From NCBI GenBank assembly GCA_045646965.1, contig JAZRLR010000008.1, positions 1 through 64,000 on the forward strand: DNA of 64,000 bases, given 5' to 3'. The position numbers and the translations under genes were made by a program. Position 1 is the first letter of the stretch, and the number at the start of each line of letters is the position of its first letter. Positions 31,973-41,160 of this stretch are shown here, one piece after another. The notes beneath the pieces were generated by a model, which saw only the letters and a list, made by a program, of their open reading frames with translations, did not search any database and was not told the origin of the DNA. This DNA is from HGM04593 sp045646965. Its GTDB lineage: Bacteria > Bacteroidota > Bacteroidia > Bacteroidales > Bacteroidaceae.

Positions 31973-33169
31973 TTATCGCAATCTGTTTTTCGCATCCATA
32001 TAACCCCAATACATACACAAGAATGTGATGTTTGTTGTTTTAAGTATTGAGTGCGAAGTTAATGAAATAAGGAAAAATATCAAAAGTGATATTTTAACGA
32101 GAACTCTGTCTTCGTGAGCCTTGGCTTTGCAGCTCATTGAATATACGCAGAAGAATATAGACAAGAATATTATAAAACCAACAAGTCCATAGTCGTAGGC
32201 AACCTCCAAAAACTCATTGTGCGCGCTAAAACCACCCGAGCCTCTGAAGTTAAGCACTTCGTTGTATCCGTGTCCGAATAGAAACTCAATTCCGTCGGTA
32301 TTTAGTACCTCGTTCAAGATAATTTGATACATTTCTGAACGTCCCGAACCACCGTCCTCTTCAATTTCCGATATACGTTGGAATATGTGATTTATCTCGT
32401 CACCCATATAGTGCGAGAGGAGAGAATACATAATTACAAGCAGAATAGAACCAAGTGCAATTATCTTCAATTTTGATTTTAAGTTCTTTCCGATAGTTAA
32501 GACATAAATTAAAATCAATGCAATGAAAGTAATAAAACCGGTTCGCTTTCCTGCAAGGATAATGCAAACTGCTGCAAGAATCAGAATTATATATCTTTGT
32601 TTCTTGGGAAGTTTTAAAACAAATGGCAGAATTGATATCAAGTAGTATGACTCAATGAGGTTGAACTCTATTCCAATTGCTTTAATAGTCATATAGTTAT
32701 AAAGGAATAGTATAGCAGTGTATATGGCCAATACAAATACTATGTTGTTCTTGTATTGTTCAACCTGATAGGTGTATTTTCTTGAAATGCCATAGGAAAA
32801 CAGGTATATGTATATCCATAGCGTCATTGACGTATATGTTCCAACGTAATACAAGGGGTTATTAAAATTCTTTAGTATCAAGTTGGATGCAAGCATAAAT
32901 ATGCTGAAAATGAATAAACACTTTCCGAGGGCTGTCAGCTTGTTGAACCAGAAATTTCGGTGAAAGAAGATTATGGCTCCGCTCACGGTCGCTACTTGCA
33001 GCATTGTAATGTAGTGGCTGGTTCGGCTTGCGCTTATATTTAAAAGTTTGCTGATTACACCTATACGAAATTCTTCAAATTGTAAATACAATGAGAGTAC
33101 CAACCCTACTAAAAATAGGGCTATCAGAGCTTTGTCTATAAAGTTTATCTTATTTTTTGAGATTTCCAT
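31973..33169 (-). CDS. Wzy-like polysaccharide polymerase / O-antigen ligase family
   Basis: A 398-residue protein with ten to twelve hydrophobic segments and a large periplasmic loop (about 260-335, with GRSEMYQIILNEVL, FLFGHGYNEVL, SAHNEFLEVAYDYGLVG). The loop with HNEF..YGL is the hallmark of the Wzy/WaaL family. In this locus it most probably polymerises exported repeat units. It overlaps the flippase gene by 20 bases. Confidence 0.88.
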   Translation of the reverse strand: MEISKNKINFIDKALIALFLVGLVLSLYLQFEEFRIGVISKLLNISASRTSHYITMLQVATVSGAIIFFHRNFWFNKLTALGKCLFIFSIFMLASNLILKNFNNPLYYVGTYTSMTLWIYIYLFSYGISRKYTYQVEQYKNNIVFVLAIYTAILFLYNYMTIKAIGIEFNLIESYYLISILPFVLKLPKKQRYIILILAAVCIILAGKRTGFITFIALILIYVLTIGKNLKSKLKIIALGSILLVIMYSLLSHYMGDEINHIFQRISEIEEDGGSGRSEMYQIILNEVLNTDGIEFLFGHGYNEVLNFRGSGGFSAHNEFLEVAYDYGLVGFIIFLSIFFCVYSMSCKAKAHEDRVLVKISLLIFFLISLTSHSILKTTNITFLCMYWGYMDAKNRLR

Positions 33170-34667
33170 ATTTCAATATTTTTTTGCGCTCTTCCGAATT
33201 CAGAACTATCAAATATGACGATAGTGCAGTTGTTATAGATGATATGATGTAGCAGATAATGATTCTCAAAATGATACCCAGATGTATTTGTGACATTATC
33301 AGGGTTAAAACTGTGATATTTATAACGGCAATTATAACAAATGGTATAATTACACGGAAAATATAAGAGCGTACGGTAACACCGGCCTTGTATGAAACAT
33401 ACCATAATCTGACTATTAGAAGTATACAGTTAATAATTATGGTAATGTATAGAACGACATAGGGGTCGGCTCCATATTTGAGCGCAACGTATGACAATGG
33501 GATAATCATTATCATTATTGAACTGATAGATATGAAGTAGCTCTTTATTCTTCCTGTTGCCTGGGTTATAATCATCAAAGGTGATGAGAAAAGCTCTATG
33601 TATGCATTAATAAGCATCAGCGCAACAAAGAACGAGCAGTATTCGGGTACGTTGCCCAGCCACAATGTCATAATGTCGTCTGTGATAATAATCAAAGGCG
33701 ATGTAATGATAAAGAATAAGAAGAATGCTGTCTTTGTTGAACTCTGAATGAGGGTGTCGAGTCTTTTGAAGTCCTTAATTTTGTAGGACTGCACTATTTG
33801 TGAGTTTGAGGCCTGAAAAATGCTTGTGGCAAAGAAAAGTAGCTGTGATTCCAACTGATAGGCCAGGCCGTAAGCGGCATTAACGGCAGTTCCAAAGAAC
33901 ACGTTCAACAAAATATTTACACCCTGTGACTTGCCCATATTGGCAACTCCTCCAAAGAAATTCCATCCTGCAAAGCCGCACACCTCTTTGAATGTACTTT
34001 TGTTGAACTCTTTTATGAATTTCAACGAAGGCAGAGACATCTTTACGACAATTGAATATCCGAATCTGACAATTATTGATACTATTGCAAATAGTATTGC
34101 ATATAGAATGAGCTTGTCGTCTTTTGCAAACATAAGGGCGAAAGCTATACCCAACTTTAACAGAGATTCAATGATTCCGATTATCGAGGAGAGGAAAATC
34201 TTCTCATACGATATAAGAATTGCCTGTTGCGGTATGGATATTACATTTACTGCAAAACTTATCAGCACGCAACAGAATACAAACAATGCGTCGTCAAGCT
34301 TGCCTGGTGCAAAAACCATATACTCTCTAATGAAGTATTGTCCGATGGTTCCTGCAAGAAGTATTATCAACAATGCAATGCCTATGTGTGTAAGCAGTGA
34401 GGTACTGTATATCTCTGATACTCGTTTGTGGTTGTTTACTGCAATTTCGCACGATATGAAACGTTGCACCGAAACAACCATAGAACTGTTGATTACGCCG
34501 AATATAGCAACAAAAGACGCTACGGCAGTGTAAATGCCGTAGTCGTCAATTCCCAATTGCTCCAGAATAATTCGGGCTGCATATATATTGACAATTACCG
34601 ATACAATCGTTTTAATGTATTGTGCGATTGTATTCTTGACAATTATTTTATTTTTATTGTTTTGCAT
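33150..34667 (-). CDS. Wzx-type polysaccharide flippase (MATE/PST superfamily)
   Basis: A 505-residue membrane protein with about 14 hydrophobic helices. It starts NTIAQYIKTIVSVIVNIYAARIILEQLG and has the conserved AAVASFVAIFG..NSSMVVSVQRFISCE stretch. It moves lipid-linked repeat units across the inner membrane. It overlaps the polymerase gene by 20 bases and the glycosyltransferase gene by 14 bases, so translation is tightly coupled. Confidence 0.9.
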   Translation of the reverse strand: MQNNKNKIIVKNTIAQYIKTIVSVIVNIYAARIILEQLGIDDYGIYTAVASFVAIFGVINSSMVVSVQRFISCEIAVNNHKRVSEIYSTSLLTHIGIALLIILLAGTIGQYFIREYMVFAPGKLDDALFVFCCVLISFAVNVISIPQQAILISYEKIFLSSIIGIIESLLKLGIAFALMFAKDDKLILYAILFAIVSIIVRFGYSIVVKMSLPSLKFIKEFNKSTFKEVCGFAGWNFFGGVANMGKSQGVNILLNVFFGTAVNAAYGLAYQLESQLLFFATSIFQASNSQIVQSYKIKDFKRLDTLIQSSTKTAFFLFFIITSPLIIITDDIMTLWLGNVPEYCSFFVALMLINAYIELFSSPLMIITQATGRIKSYFISISSIMIMIIPLSYVALKYGADPYVVLYITIIINCILLIVRLWYVSYKAGVTVRSYIFRVIIPFVIIAVINITVLTLIMSQIHLGIILRIIICYIISSITTALSSYLIVLNSEERKKILKYGNLKK

Positions 34668-35826
34668 CTGTTGCTAATTGAGTAAGATTCTTTTCATCGC
34701 ATTCCAGAGAAAGGTTTTCAAGCGCATAGTCTATTATGGCTTTTTTGTCTGTTTGCTTTACAAAATCCTCAATCTGGTCGATGTTCTGCTTGTCGAGATT
34801 GAATATGAGCGAGTTATTGTCTATCCACGAATTTGCGGTGTCGTTTGTGATTATGGGCAAACCGCAGAACATATACTCTGCCAGCTTTGTGGGCGATGCC
34901 ACCTGGTTAAGTACGACGTTCTCACGTATCAAGAATGCTGCATCGGCTGCATTCAAATATTTGTAAACGTCTTTGTTCTGTGCAGATGTTATAATGAACT
35001 TGCTCTGTGTCTCGGCGTCAAATTGCGATATAAGCTGTTTTGCGCCCTCTTTTTCCAATGTAAGGATTATAAACTTTGCCTTGTGTGTCTTTGAATACTC
35101 TGCAAACAGGCTGATGGCTGTTTCAATTTTCTGCCATTTATGTAATCCGCCTGAATAGATAAATACAAAATCGTCTTTCTCGATGTTGAATTGTTTCCTC
35201 ATCTCCTCTCTTGTAGCTGCATCGTAGAAGAAAATTTTTCTGTCGGCACCACATTTGTAAGGGAAAATCTTGTTTTTGTCGAGGAAGTTATACTTTTTGA
35301 CAAGGTACTTCTTCATAGCCTCTGACTGGCACACGATATAAGATGCTTTTTTCATACCGCGCATCTCTATATAATCGTATGTGTCTGCCATACCTTTATC
35401 TGTTTTTTCGCCCCAGTTGTATTCATATTCCTCGCGTGTGGCTCCGTGTACATCTATGATACATTTCACTGATGAAGGCAGGAAACGCAAAGACTGCCAT
35501 CCGATAGAGAATTCAGAAATGGCAAATTGGGGTTTGTGTATCATCCACAGGATGAGCACGATGAATGAGCACCACACTGTGTTTAAACGCTTGAAAATGT
35601 GGCTTCTGTATGTAAACGGCAGCGTGGGGAAGTAGTATTTCTTCTTTATGTTGCTGTGCAACTTAAAGCTGTGCTCTTTGCGCTTTATGAAATGACCTAT
35701 ACTTATAAATGAGATTTCGTAAACCTCGTTTGATAATTTCTGCGCAAGGTCTTTGTTTATATTTTTTATTCTTCTTACCTCGCCGGAGTTTTCGGCAAAT
35801 GTGTAGTGTATATGAAATGTGCTCAT
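34654..35826 (-). CDS. glycosyltransferase, GT4 type
   Basis: A 390-residue GT-B enzyme. The C-terminal half carries FVFIYSGGLHKWQKIETAISLF, DAAFLIRENVVLNQVASPTKLAEYMFCGLPIITND, the donor-binding pattern of GT4 transferases (E in KLAEYM). The N-terminal half contains KCIIDVHGATREEYEY. No membrane helix or signal is seen. It adds one sugar to the growing repeat unit; donor and acceptor are unknown. It overlaps the pyruvyl-transferase gene by 4 bases. Confidence 0.88.
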   Translation of the reverse strand: MSTFHIHYTFAENSGEVRRIKNINKDLAQKLSNEVYEISFISIGHFIKRKEHSFKLHSNIKKKYYFPTLPFTYRSHIFKRLNTVWCSFIVLILWMIHKPQFAISEFSIGWQSLRFLPSSVKCIIDVHGATREEYEYNWGEKTDKGMADTYDYIEMRGMKKASYIVCQSEAMKKYLVKKYNFLDKNKIFPYKCGADRKIFFYDAATREEMRKQFNIEKDDFVFIYSGGLHKWQKIETAISLFAEYSKTHKAKFIILTLEKEGAKQLISQFDAETQSKFIITSAQNKDVYKYLNAADAAFLIRENVVLNQVASPTKLAEYMFCGLPIITNDTANSWIDNNSLIFNLDKQNIDQIEDFVKQTDKKAIIDYALENLSLECDEKNLTQLATDAKQ

Positions 35827-37007
35827 AATAAGTTTGTTATGTGGTTCATCATTTTTAAATATCTCTCCTGATAGCTCTTTATGAATGCCGCAACTTTTTC
35901 TTTGTCGAAATTTATAATTGTATTTACAACCTGCTCGGGGGTAATGGTCTCCTTGCCGCTTATGTTGTGGTAGGATGTGAGTACACCGCCTCTCTCGAGT
36001 ACGTCGTATATCTTACTTGATTTAAGCTGGTCTTTTCCTTTCTTGTAGGCATAGTGGTCGAAAACAAGGAAAGGCACGATATTGTTGAATGCGACAATCA
36101 TTGGGTGCATTCTTTGACCTATGTAACCTTGCGCGTGTTTAATGATTGCATACCAATCCATAGGAGGCAGGGGTACATCTATCTTTCTGTCGCAGGGAAT
36201 GTCTACACAACCCTCGGGCATTGCGAGGTTTATCACTTCGTAGCCTTTCTCTTTGAGATTCTTGTAGAGTGTTTCGTACCAACTGTCGTTGAATAATTTC
36301 TTGCAGAAACTTAATACGATATATTTGTCGAGGTTGTATTTCTCTTTTATCTCTTTTTCACTCAGTTGCTGTTCTACATTTAGATTAAAACCGAAAACAG
36401 GATCGGGAGAAATTGTAACCTCCTTGTCGGTGAGGCTTGATATGATTCCCTGTGTCCATCTGTCGCGTACATAAAGCAAATCGAAGTTCTTCAACAGGCT
36501 CTTGAGCTGCCATTTGTTCCAGGGAAGGCATTTGTCTATGTCGAGGTATTGTGCCGAGGCCGACAGTGATACAATCTTTACTTTTTTGTTGTTTTTTGCA
36601 AAATCGGCCCAAAAGGGGTTGGGGATTTTGTGGTCGGGGGTTGTGTTTGTTATTCCAATCAGTGTCTTGCGGCTGGGATGTATACGCTTCAAGAAAGGTA
36701 TGTAGCTGAAGACTGCATCGCTACCTATGGCTACAAGGTCGAATTTCTCTTCGTTTATAACCCTCTCTACGTCTGCACTTGTTTCGCAGTGCTGTGTGAG
36801 AGGGAGGCGCTCCTCAACAAATAAACGATGCTGCTCGCGCTGTATTGCGCTTACATTATTTATATAGTATTTTTCCAGTTCTTTGGGAAACCAGTCAATG
36901 ATTTTTACATCGTGACCTGCTTTTTTAAAGTAGGATACTGTTGATAGTGCTTGCAAATTGGCACCAAAGTTGCTTACGCTGTGGTAAGTGAGTACTCCAA
37001 TTTTCAT
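35823..37007 (-). CDS. polysaccharide pyruvyl transferase family protein
   Basis: 394 residues from the ATG at 37007; an upstream ATG at 37046 is open but adds an unusual N-terminus. MKIGVLTYHSVSNFGANLQAL and later VTISPDPVFGF, GYIGQRMHPMIVAFNN are features of the CsaB/WcaK family, which adds ketal pyruvate to polysaccharides. The RMHP segment with its His is the family's most conserved part. Some relatives have other transfer roles, so the activity is inferred. It is encoded in the exopolysaccharide operon ahead of the GT4 enzyme. Confidence 0.85.
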   Translation of the reverse strand: MKIGVLTYHSVSNFGANLQALSTVSYFKKAGHDVKIIDWFPKELEKYYINNVSAIQREQHRLFVEERLPLTQHCETSADVERVINEEKFDLVAIGSDAVFSYIPFLKRIHPSRKTLIGITNTTPDHKIPNPFWADFAKNNKKVKIVSLSASAQYLDIDKCLPWNKWQLKSLLKNFDLLYVRDRWTQGIISSLTDKEVTISPDPVFGFNLNVEQQLSEKEIKEKYNLDKYIVLSFCKKLFNDSWYETLYKNLKEKGYEVINLAMPEGCVDIPCDRKIDVPLPPMDWYAIIKHAQGYIGQRMHPMIVAFNNIVPFLVFDHYAYKKGKDQLKSSKIYDVLERGGVLTSYHNISGKETITPEQVVNTIINFDKEKVAAFIKSYQERYLKMMNHITNLL

Positions 37008-37046
37008 AATATTTGTATTTTGTCTTTTATTTGTTCCTGCAGGCAC

Positions 37047-37294
37047 GGTCAGGCGTCTGCAGGTAGGAGGGATGCCCTCCTCCGTACCGAAGTCTTTCTA
37101 CTTTCCCCTCGGTAATACCCTTGTTTTTGTATGTTGTCTCTTATGTGAGTGACATTTTGCTGTTTTGCCTATGTCGATTAAATGTTATCCGGCTTGTGCT
37201 GCTACATTTTCTACTTATAGGCCTCAATGATGTGAGGCTTGGGCTTGTAGCTTCTGCCGTGTGTGTTTTATCGCCCCGGCAGTCTCTTATGGTG
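37047..37294. other. intergenic region between wecB and the pyruvyl-transferase gene
   Basis: No gene is seen. It contains a GGAGGG/CCCTCC inverted repeat near 37066-37081 and T-rich stretches. It may hold a promoter for the downstream half of the locus, but no TAnnTTTG box with spacing was found on the minus strand. Confidence 0.4.
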
Positions 37295-37335
37295 TTTGTT
37301 GTGGGAGATGCCTTTGTGACAACTCCCACAACAAA
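37295..37335 (-). terminator. terminator-like hairpin after wecB
   Basis: TTTGTTGTGGGAG pairs with CTCCCACAACAAA (13 bp, 15-base loop), starting 5 bases beyond the wecB stop. It would divide the exopolysaccharide locus into two transcripts if efficient. Confidence 0.6.
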
Positions 37336-37339
37336 TCTT

Positions 37340-38491
37340 TTATTTCAATGTCTCAACTATGCGGCCACAAGCTTTTCCGTCGCCGTAAGGGTTCACGGCG
37401 TGGCTCATTGTGTTGTAGTGCTCGCTGTCGTCGAGAAGCATTGACACTTCGTTCACAATCTTGTCGTAGTTTGTGCCCACAAGTTTTACTGTGCCGGCTG
37501 CAAGAGCCTCGGGGCGCTCTGTGGTGTCGCGCATTACAAGCACGGGCTTGCCAAGGCCGGGTGCCTCCTCCTGTATACCGCCGCTATCGGTGAGCACGAT
37601 GGTGCTCTGTGACATAAGGTATACAAACTCGAGATACTCGAGAGGCTCAATGAAGAACATATTGCCAAGGTTGTTGAGGTCTTCGCCGAATACCTCGTGT
37701 ATGGGCTTGCGCACATTGGGGTTGAGGTGCATAGGATATACGAAATCCACGTCGGGATATTTCTGTGTGAGGTCGCGTATTGCGGTACACATATTTATAA
37801 ATCCGTCACCGAAATTCTCGCGGCGGTGTCCTGTGATGAGGACAAGTTTCTTGCCACCTGCAAGACGCTCTACGTCGTAGCCGTTCTTGGCAAGGATACC
37901 CTTGAGGCTCTCGTTGAGTGAACTGTCGTCTTTAATCTTGTTTACAACGATGTGCAATGCGTCGATAACAGTGTTGCCTGTTACGATGATATCTTTCTCC
38001 TCAACAGCCTCTCGCAAGAGATTCTCACGACTCAGTGCGGTGGGGGCGAAATGATAGGTTGCGATGCGACCTGTTATCTGACGGTTCATTTCCTCGGGCC
38101 AGGGGCTGTATATGTTGTGTGTGCGCAAACCTGCCTCAATGTGTCCCACGGGAATCTGCTGATAGAAGGCTGCAAGGGCTGCGGCTGTGCTTGTGGTGGT
38201 GTCGCCGTGTACAAGTACAACCGAGGGTTGCACTTCCTTGAGAACGTCGCGCATACCCACGAGCACGCGGGCTGTCACGTCGTAGAGGTCTTGTCCCTGC
38301 TTCATAATATTGAGGTCGTAATCGGGGGTTATCTCAAATATTTTGAGTACCTGGTCGAGCATCTCGCGGTGCTGTCCTGTTACGCACACTACAGTTTTGA
38401 ACTCTTCAGAGTGTTTCTGGAACTCTTTTACCAGCGGGGCCATTTTGATGGCCTCGGGGCGTGTTCCAAATACAAGCATTACTGTTTTCAT
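37340..38491 (-). CDS. wecB: UDP-N-acetylglucosamine 2-epimerase (non-hydrolysing)
   Basis: Interconverts UDP-GlcNAc and UDP-ManNAc. The 383-residue GT-B-fold enzyme starts MKTVMLVFGTRPEAIKMAPLV, with VCVTGQHREMLDQ, VLVHGDTTTS, GHIEAGLRT, ITGHRRENFG, and TDSGGIQEEAPGLGKPVLVMRDTTERPE. All these are strongly conserved in the family. It supplies a donor for the exopolysaccharide. A hairpin after the stop may end the transcript. Confidence 0.96.
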   Translation of the reverse strand: MKTVMLVFGTRPEAIKMAPLVKEFQKHSEEFKTVVCVTGQHREMLDQVLKIFEITPDYDLNIMKQGQDLYDVTARVLVGMRDVLKEVQPSVVLVHGDTTTSTAAALAAFYQQIPVGHIEAGLRTHNIYSPWPEEMNRQITGRIATYHFAPTALSRENLLREAVEEKDIIVTGNTVIDALHIVVNKIKDDSSLNESLKGILAKNGYDVERLAGGKKLVLITGHRRENFGDGFINMCTAIRDLTQKYPDVDFVYPMHLNPNVRKPIHEVFGEDLNNLGNMFFIEPLEYLEFVYLMSQSTIVLTDSGGIQEEAPGLGKPVLVMRDTTERPEALAAGTVKLVGTNYDKIVNEVSMLLDDSEHYNTMSHAVNPYGDGKACGRIVETLK

Positions 38492-38539
38492 AACTTTGTT
38501 TATAATGATTGTTTCTATTTTATCTTGTTATTTCTCTTT

Positions 38540-39679
38540 TCAGTTTCGGCGTATTCTTATTTGCAAGGCGTCTTTAATGGGGGAGTCGTTGATTAGTACC
38601 AGGTATCCGCCACCGCCTGCACCTGTTATTTTTATGCCTTTTACTTTGTCGATGTATTCGTTTATGGTCTCGAGAACGTAGTCGGGCGCCATATTGGGAA
38701 ACATCGCTATCTGTGCTTTGAACGATTCTGTTGTGGCTTTGCCCCACGCCTCGATGTCTTTGTTGAGCAGGGCTTCCCAGCAGTCGCAGGCTGCCTTTGA
38801 GAGACGCTCGGCACCGGCTTTGTCTATCTTTGTGTCGGCAAGTACGTTGTAATTGCTTTTGCGGGGTGAGAGGGGTATGAGCCAGATGTTCTTCTCTATA
38901 AAACTCAAGATATCGTCGTCTTTCACGCTTTTTATTTCGCAAGGCCAGTATTTCTCACCCTTGTAGTTGAGACGATTGAGGCCGGGCATTACAAGCCCGA
39001 TGGCGTCTTGTGAACCGCTGATATATTCCGAGCCGGGAGGGTTCTCAAAGCAGAAAAGCTCCTTGGCAAGCACTTCGCGGTCGCCCTTGGGGATGTCGAT
39101 GTGCCACATTTCGATGGCTGCCTTGCGCGACGAGGTGCTCATTCCGCTACGGTTGTTGAAATCGTAGTCGGGTTCTATGTTTATTGTGAGCACTGGGCCC
39201 TCGGCAAATTTGTTTACATAGGGTTGGTCGAGCCAGCCTCCTGCAAGGTCTATGCGATAGGGGATTTTGCACTCCTGACGCAGGGCTGTGGTAGAGCGGG
39301 TGGGGAGGCCTGCTTCGGGGACGCGGGTGCTCACCTTGAGCTCTATACCGTTCTCCTCGCAGAAGCGTTTCTTCTCGGGGGTGTAGCCGTCGGTGTTTAC
39401 AAAGAAAATATCGGGTTTGAGAGCTTTTACATCCTCGGCAAAGTCCATAATCCCGCAACCTGAATTGATGAACGCGTCTTTCACATAGCGGATTGCTTTT
39501 ACCATATAGAGGCGCTCCTCCTGTGTGTTTATGGTCTTGCGGTTCTTGAGGTCCTGTATGGTGCTGTCGGAGCCAATGCCGACATAGAGGTCGCCGTGTT
39601 GCGATGCCTCCTTAAAGAACGCAACGTGACCCGAATGCAGCATATCATAACATCCTGATACAAAAACTTTTTTGCTCAT
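38540..39679 (-). CDS. fused cytidylyltransferase-like and GHMP-kinase-like protein
   Basis: 379 residues from the ATG at 39679 (an ATG at 39733 is open but unlikely). Residues 1-130 are a nucleotidyltransferase of the cytidylyltransferase fold (VFVSGCYDMLHSGHVAFF with HSGH, then GSD, RKTINTQEER). Residues about 140-379 are a GHMP-kinase fold: PYRIDLAGGWLDQP (motif 1), SGSQDAIGL in place of the usual Gly/Ser-rich ATP loop (motif 2), and KITGAGGGGYLVLI (motif 3). A two-step kinase and nucleotidyltransferase action on a sugar or polyol is plausible, but the substrate is unknown. It sits beside a sugar transporter gene. Confidence 0.75.
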   Translation of the reverse strand: MSKKVFVSGCYDMLHSGHVAFFKEASQHGDLYVGIGSDSTIQDLKNRKTINTQEERLYMVKAIRYVKDAFINSGCGIMDFAEDVKALKPDIFFVNTDGYTPEKKRFCEENGIELKVSTRVPEAGLPTRSTTALRQECKIPYRIDLAGGWLDQPYVNKFAEGPVLTINIEPDYDFNNRSGMSTSSRKAAIEMWHIDIPKGDREVLAKELFCFENPPGSEYISGSQDAIGLVMPGLNRLNYKGEKYWPCEIKSVKDDDILSFIEKNIWLIPLSPRKSNYNVLADTKIDKAGAERLSKAACDCWEALLNKDIEAWGKATTESFKAQIAMFPNMAPDYVLETINEYIDKVKGIKITGAGGGGYLVLINDSPIKDALQIRIRRN

Positions 39680-39807
39680 ACAGAGTGCTTGTTTGTTTTG
39701 GTTATATGTTTTGTGTTTTGCGCCTGCGCACAAAAAATCAAGCTTTTACAAAGATAATCAATTATTTTGATAGTTATTTGTTTTCGTAAAATAAATTTTG
39801 CGTTTGT

Positions 39808-41115
39808 TTAAAATCTTTTGCTTGTGCGGTAACTATACACGCTTATCACGGCAAAGCAAATAAGTGGCAGAATGAACGATATTTGCGTAGCGGGTATGCC
39901 CCAAATAGTTCCGCGGTCTATCATAGCGGCCTGCAGCGGCGGTAGCACAGAACCTCCGAGAATTGCCATAATGAGGCCTGCCGCTCCAAATTTTGCATCC
40001 TCACCCAGCCCTCGCAGCGCAATTCCGTAGATTGTGGGGAACATAAGCGACATACAGGCCGATGTGCCCACAAGGCAATAGATGCCATAGATGTTCTGTA
40101 GCAGCACGACACCGGCTGTGAGCAGGCAACCACCTGCGGCAAGTATGGTGAGCAGCAGTGTGGGCTTGATGAAACGCAGCAGGAAGGTGCATATAAAGCG
40201 GCTACAGCAGAATATTACCATTGCAATGATATTGTATTGCTGTGAGAGCACTTCGGCGGCTCTTTCGTCTATACCTTCGAGCATAAAAATGCGTGTGCCG
40301 TACTGTATGATAAATGTCCAGCACATTGTCTGTGCTCCCACATAGAAGAACTGCGCTATAACTCCCTCGCGGTAGTTCTTTATCCCTGCGAGCCTTTTGA
40401 ACGTGGGTATGAGGTTTATGTCGGTGTCTTTGTCGCCGTTCTTTGGCATACGGGTGAAAAGTATGAGCAGGAAGATAGCTGCAATCACTATGCCTATGGC
40501 GAGGTAGGGGGCTGTGAGTATCTCGAGGTCGGCCTGTTTTATTGCCTCAAACTCGGCATCGCCAAGTGCGGCTCTGTCGCTGGTGCTCATAGGGTTGAGC
40601 CTTGCCTGTATGAAGTTCATAGCAACGTACATACCAAGGAGAGAGCCTATGGGGTTGAAGGCCTGCGCGAGGTTAAGACGTTGTGTGGCGGTCTCTTCGC
40701 TACCCATTGAAAGGATGTAAGGGTTGGCGCTTGTCTCGAGGAACGAGAGGCCGCAGGTGAGAATGAAATAGGCCATTAGGAATGGGAAGTACTCGCCTGT
40801 TATCTTTGCGGGAAGAAAAAGCATTGCGCCTATGGCATAAAGGGCAAGCCCGAGCAGTATGCCTGCTTTGTAGGAGTATTTTCTTATGAAGATTGCGGCG
40901 GGCAGTGCCATTACAAAATATCCTGCGTAAAATGCCACCTGCACCAGAGTGCCTTGTGTCACGTTCATACGGAAGATTTTGGAGAAGGCCTTTACCATAG
41001 GGTGGGTTATGTCGTTGGCAAAGCCCCACAGCGCAAAGCACAATGTTGTGAGAATGAATGGCAAGAGAAAGCTTGCTCCTTCTTTTGTGATGATTGAATT
41101 GCTTTTATTACTCAT
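39808..41115 (-). CDS. sugar MFS transporter, FucP/GluP type
   Basis: A 435-residue membrane protein with twelve predicted helices. The N-terminal LPFILTTLCFALWGFANDITHPMVKAF matches the fucose:H+ symporter family (FucP) and its glucose/galactose-type relatives, and LETSANPYILSMGSEETATQRLNLAQAFNPIGSLLG is a family signature. It imports a hexose or deoxyhexose with protons. An importer inside an exopolysaccharide locus is unusual; it may feed the adjacent kinase-nucleotidyltransferase. The gap to that gene is 128 bases. Confidence 0.92.
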   Translation of the reverse strand: MSNKSNSIITKEGASFLLPFILTTLCFALWGFANDITHPMVKAFSKIFRMNVTQGTLVQVAFYAGYFVMALPAAIFIRKYSYKAGILLGLALYAIGAMLFLPAKITGEYFPFLMAYFILTCGLSFLETSANPYILSMGSEETATQRLNLAQAFNPIGSLLGMYVAMNFIQARLNPMSTSDRAALGDAEFEAIKQADLEILTAPYLAIGIVIAAIFLLILFTRMPKNGDKDTDINLIPTFKRLAGIKNYREGVIAQFFYVGAQTMCWTFIIQYGTRIFMLEGIDERAAEVLSQQYNIIAMVIFCCSRFICTFLLRFIKPTLLLTILAAGGCLLTAGVVLLQNIYGIYCLVGTSACMSLMFPTIYGIALRGLGEDAKFGAAGLIMAILGGSVLPPLQAAMIDRGTIWGIPATQISFILPLICFAVISVYSYRTSKRF

Positions 41116-41160
41116 TATATTTCTGTTGTTCGGTAAATGTTTTAAATTCCGATGCTATTT

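Noticed and set aside
37047..37339. Riboswitch or small RNA between wecB and the pyruvyl-transferase gene
   Set aside because: Only short inverted repeats are present; no known riboswitch core was recognised.
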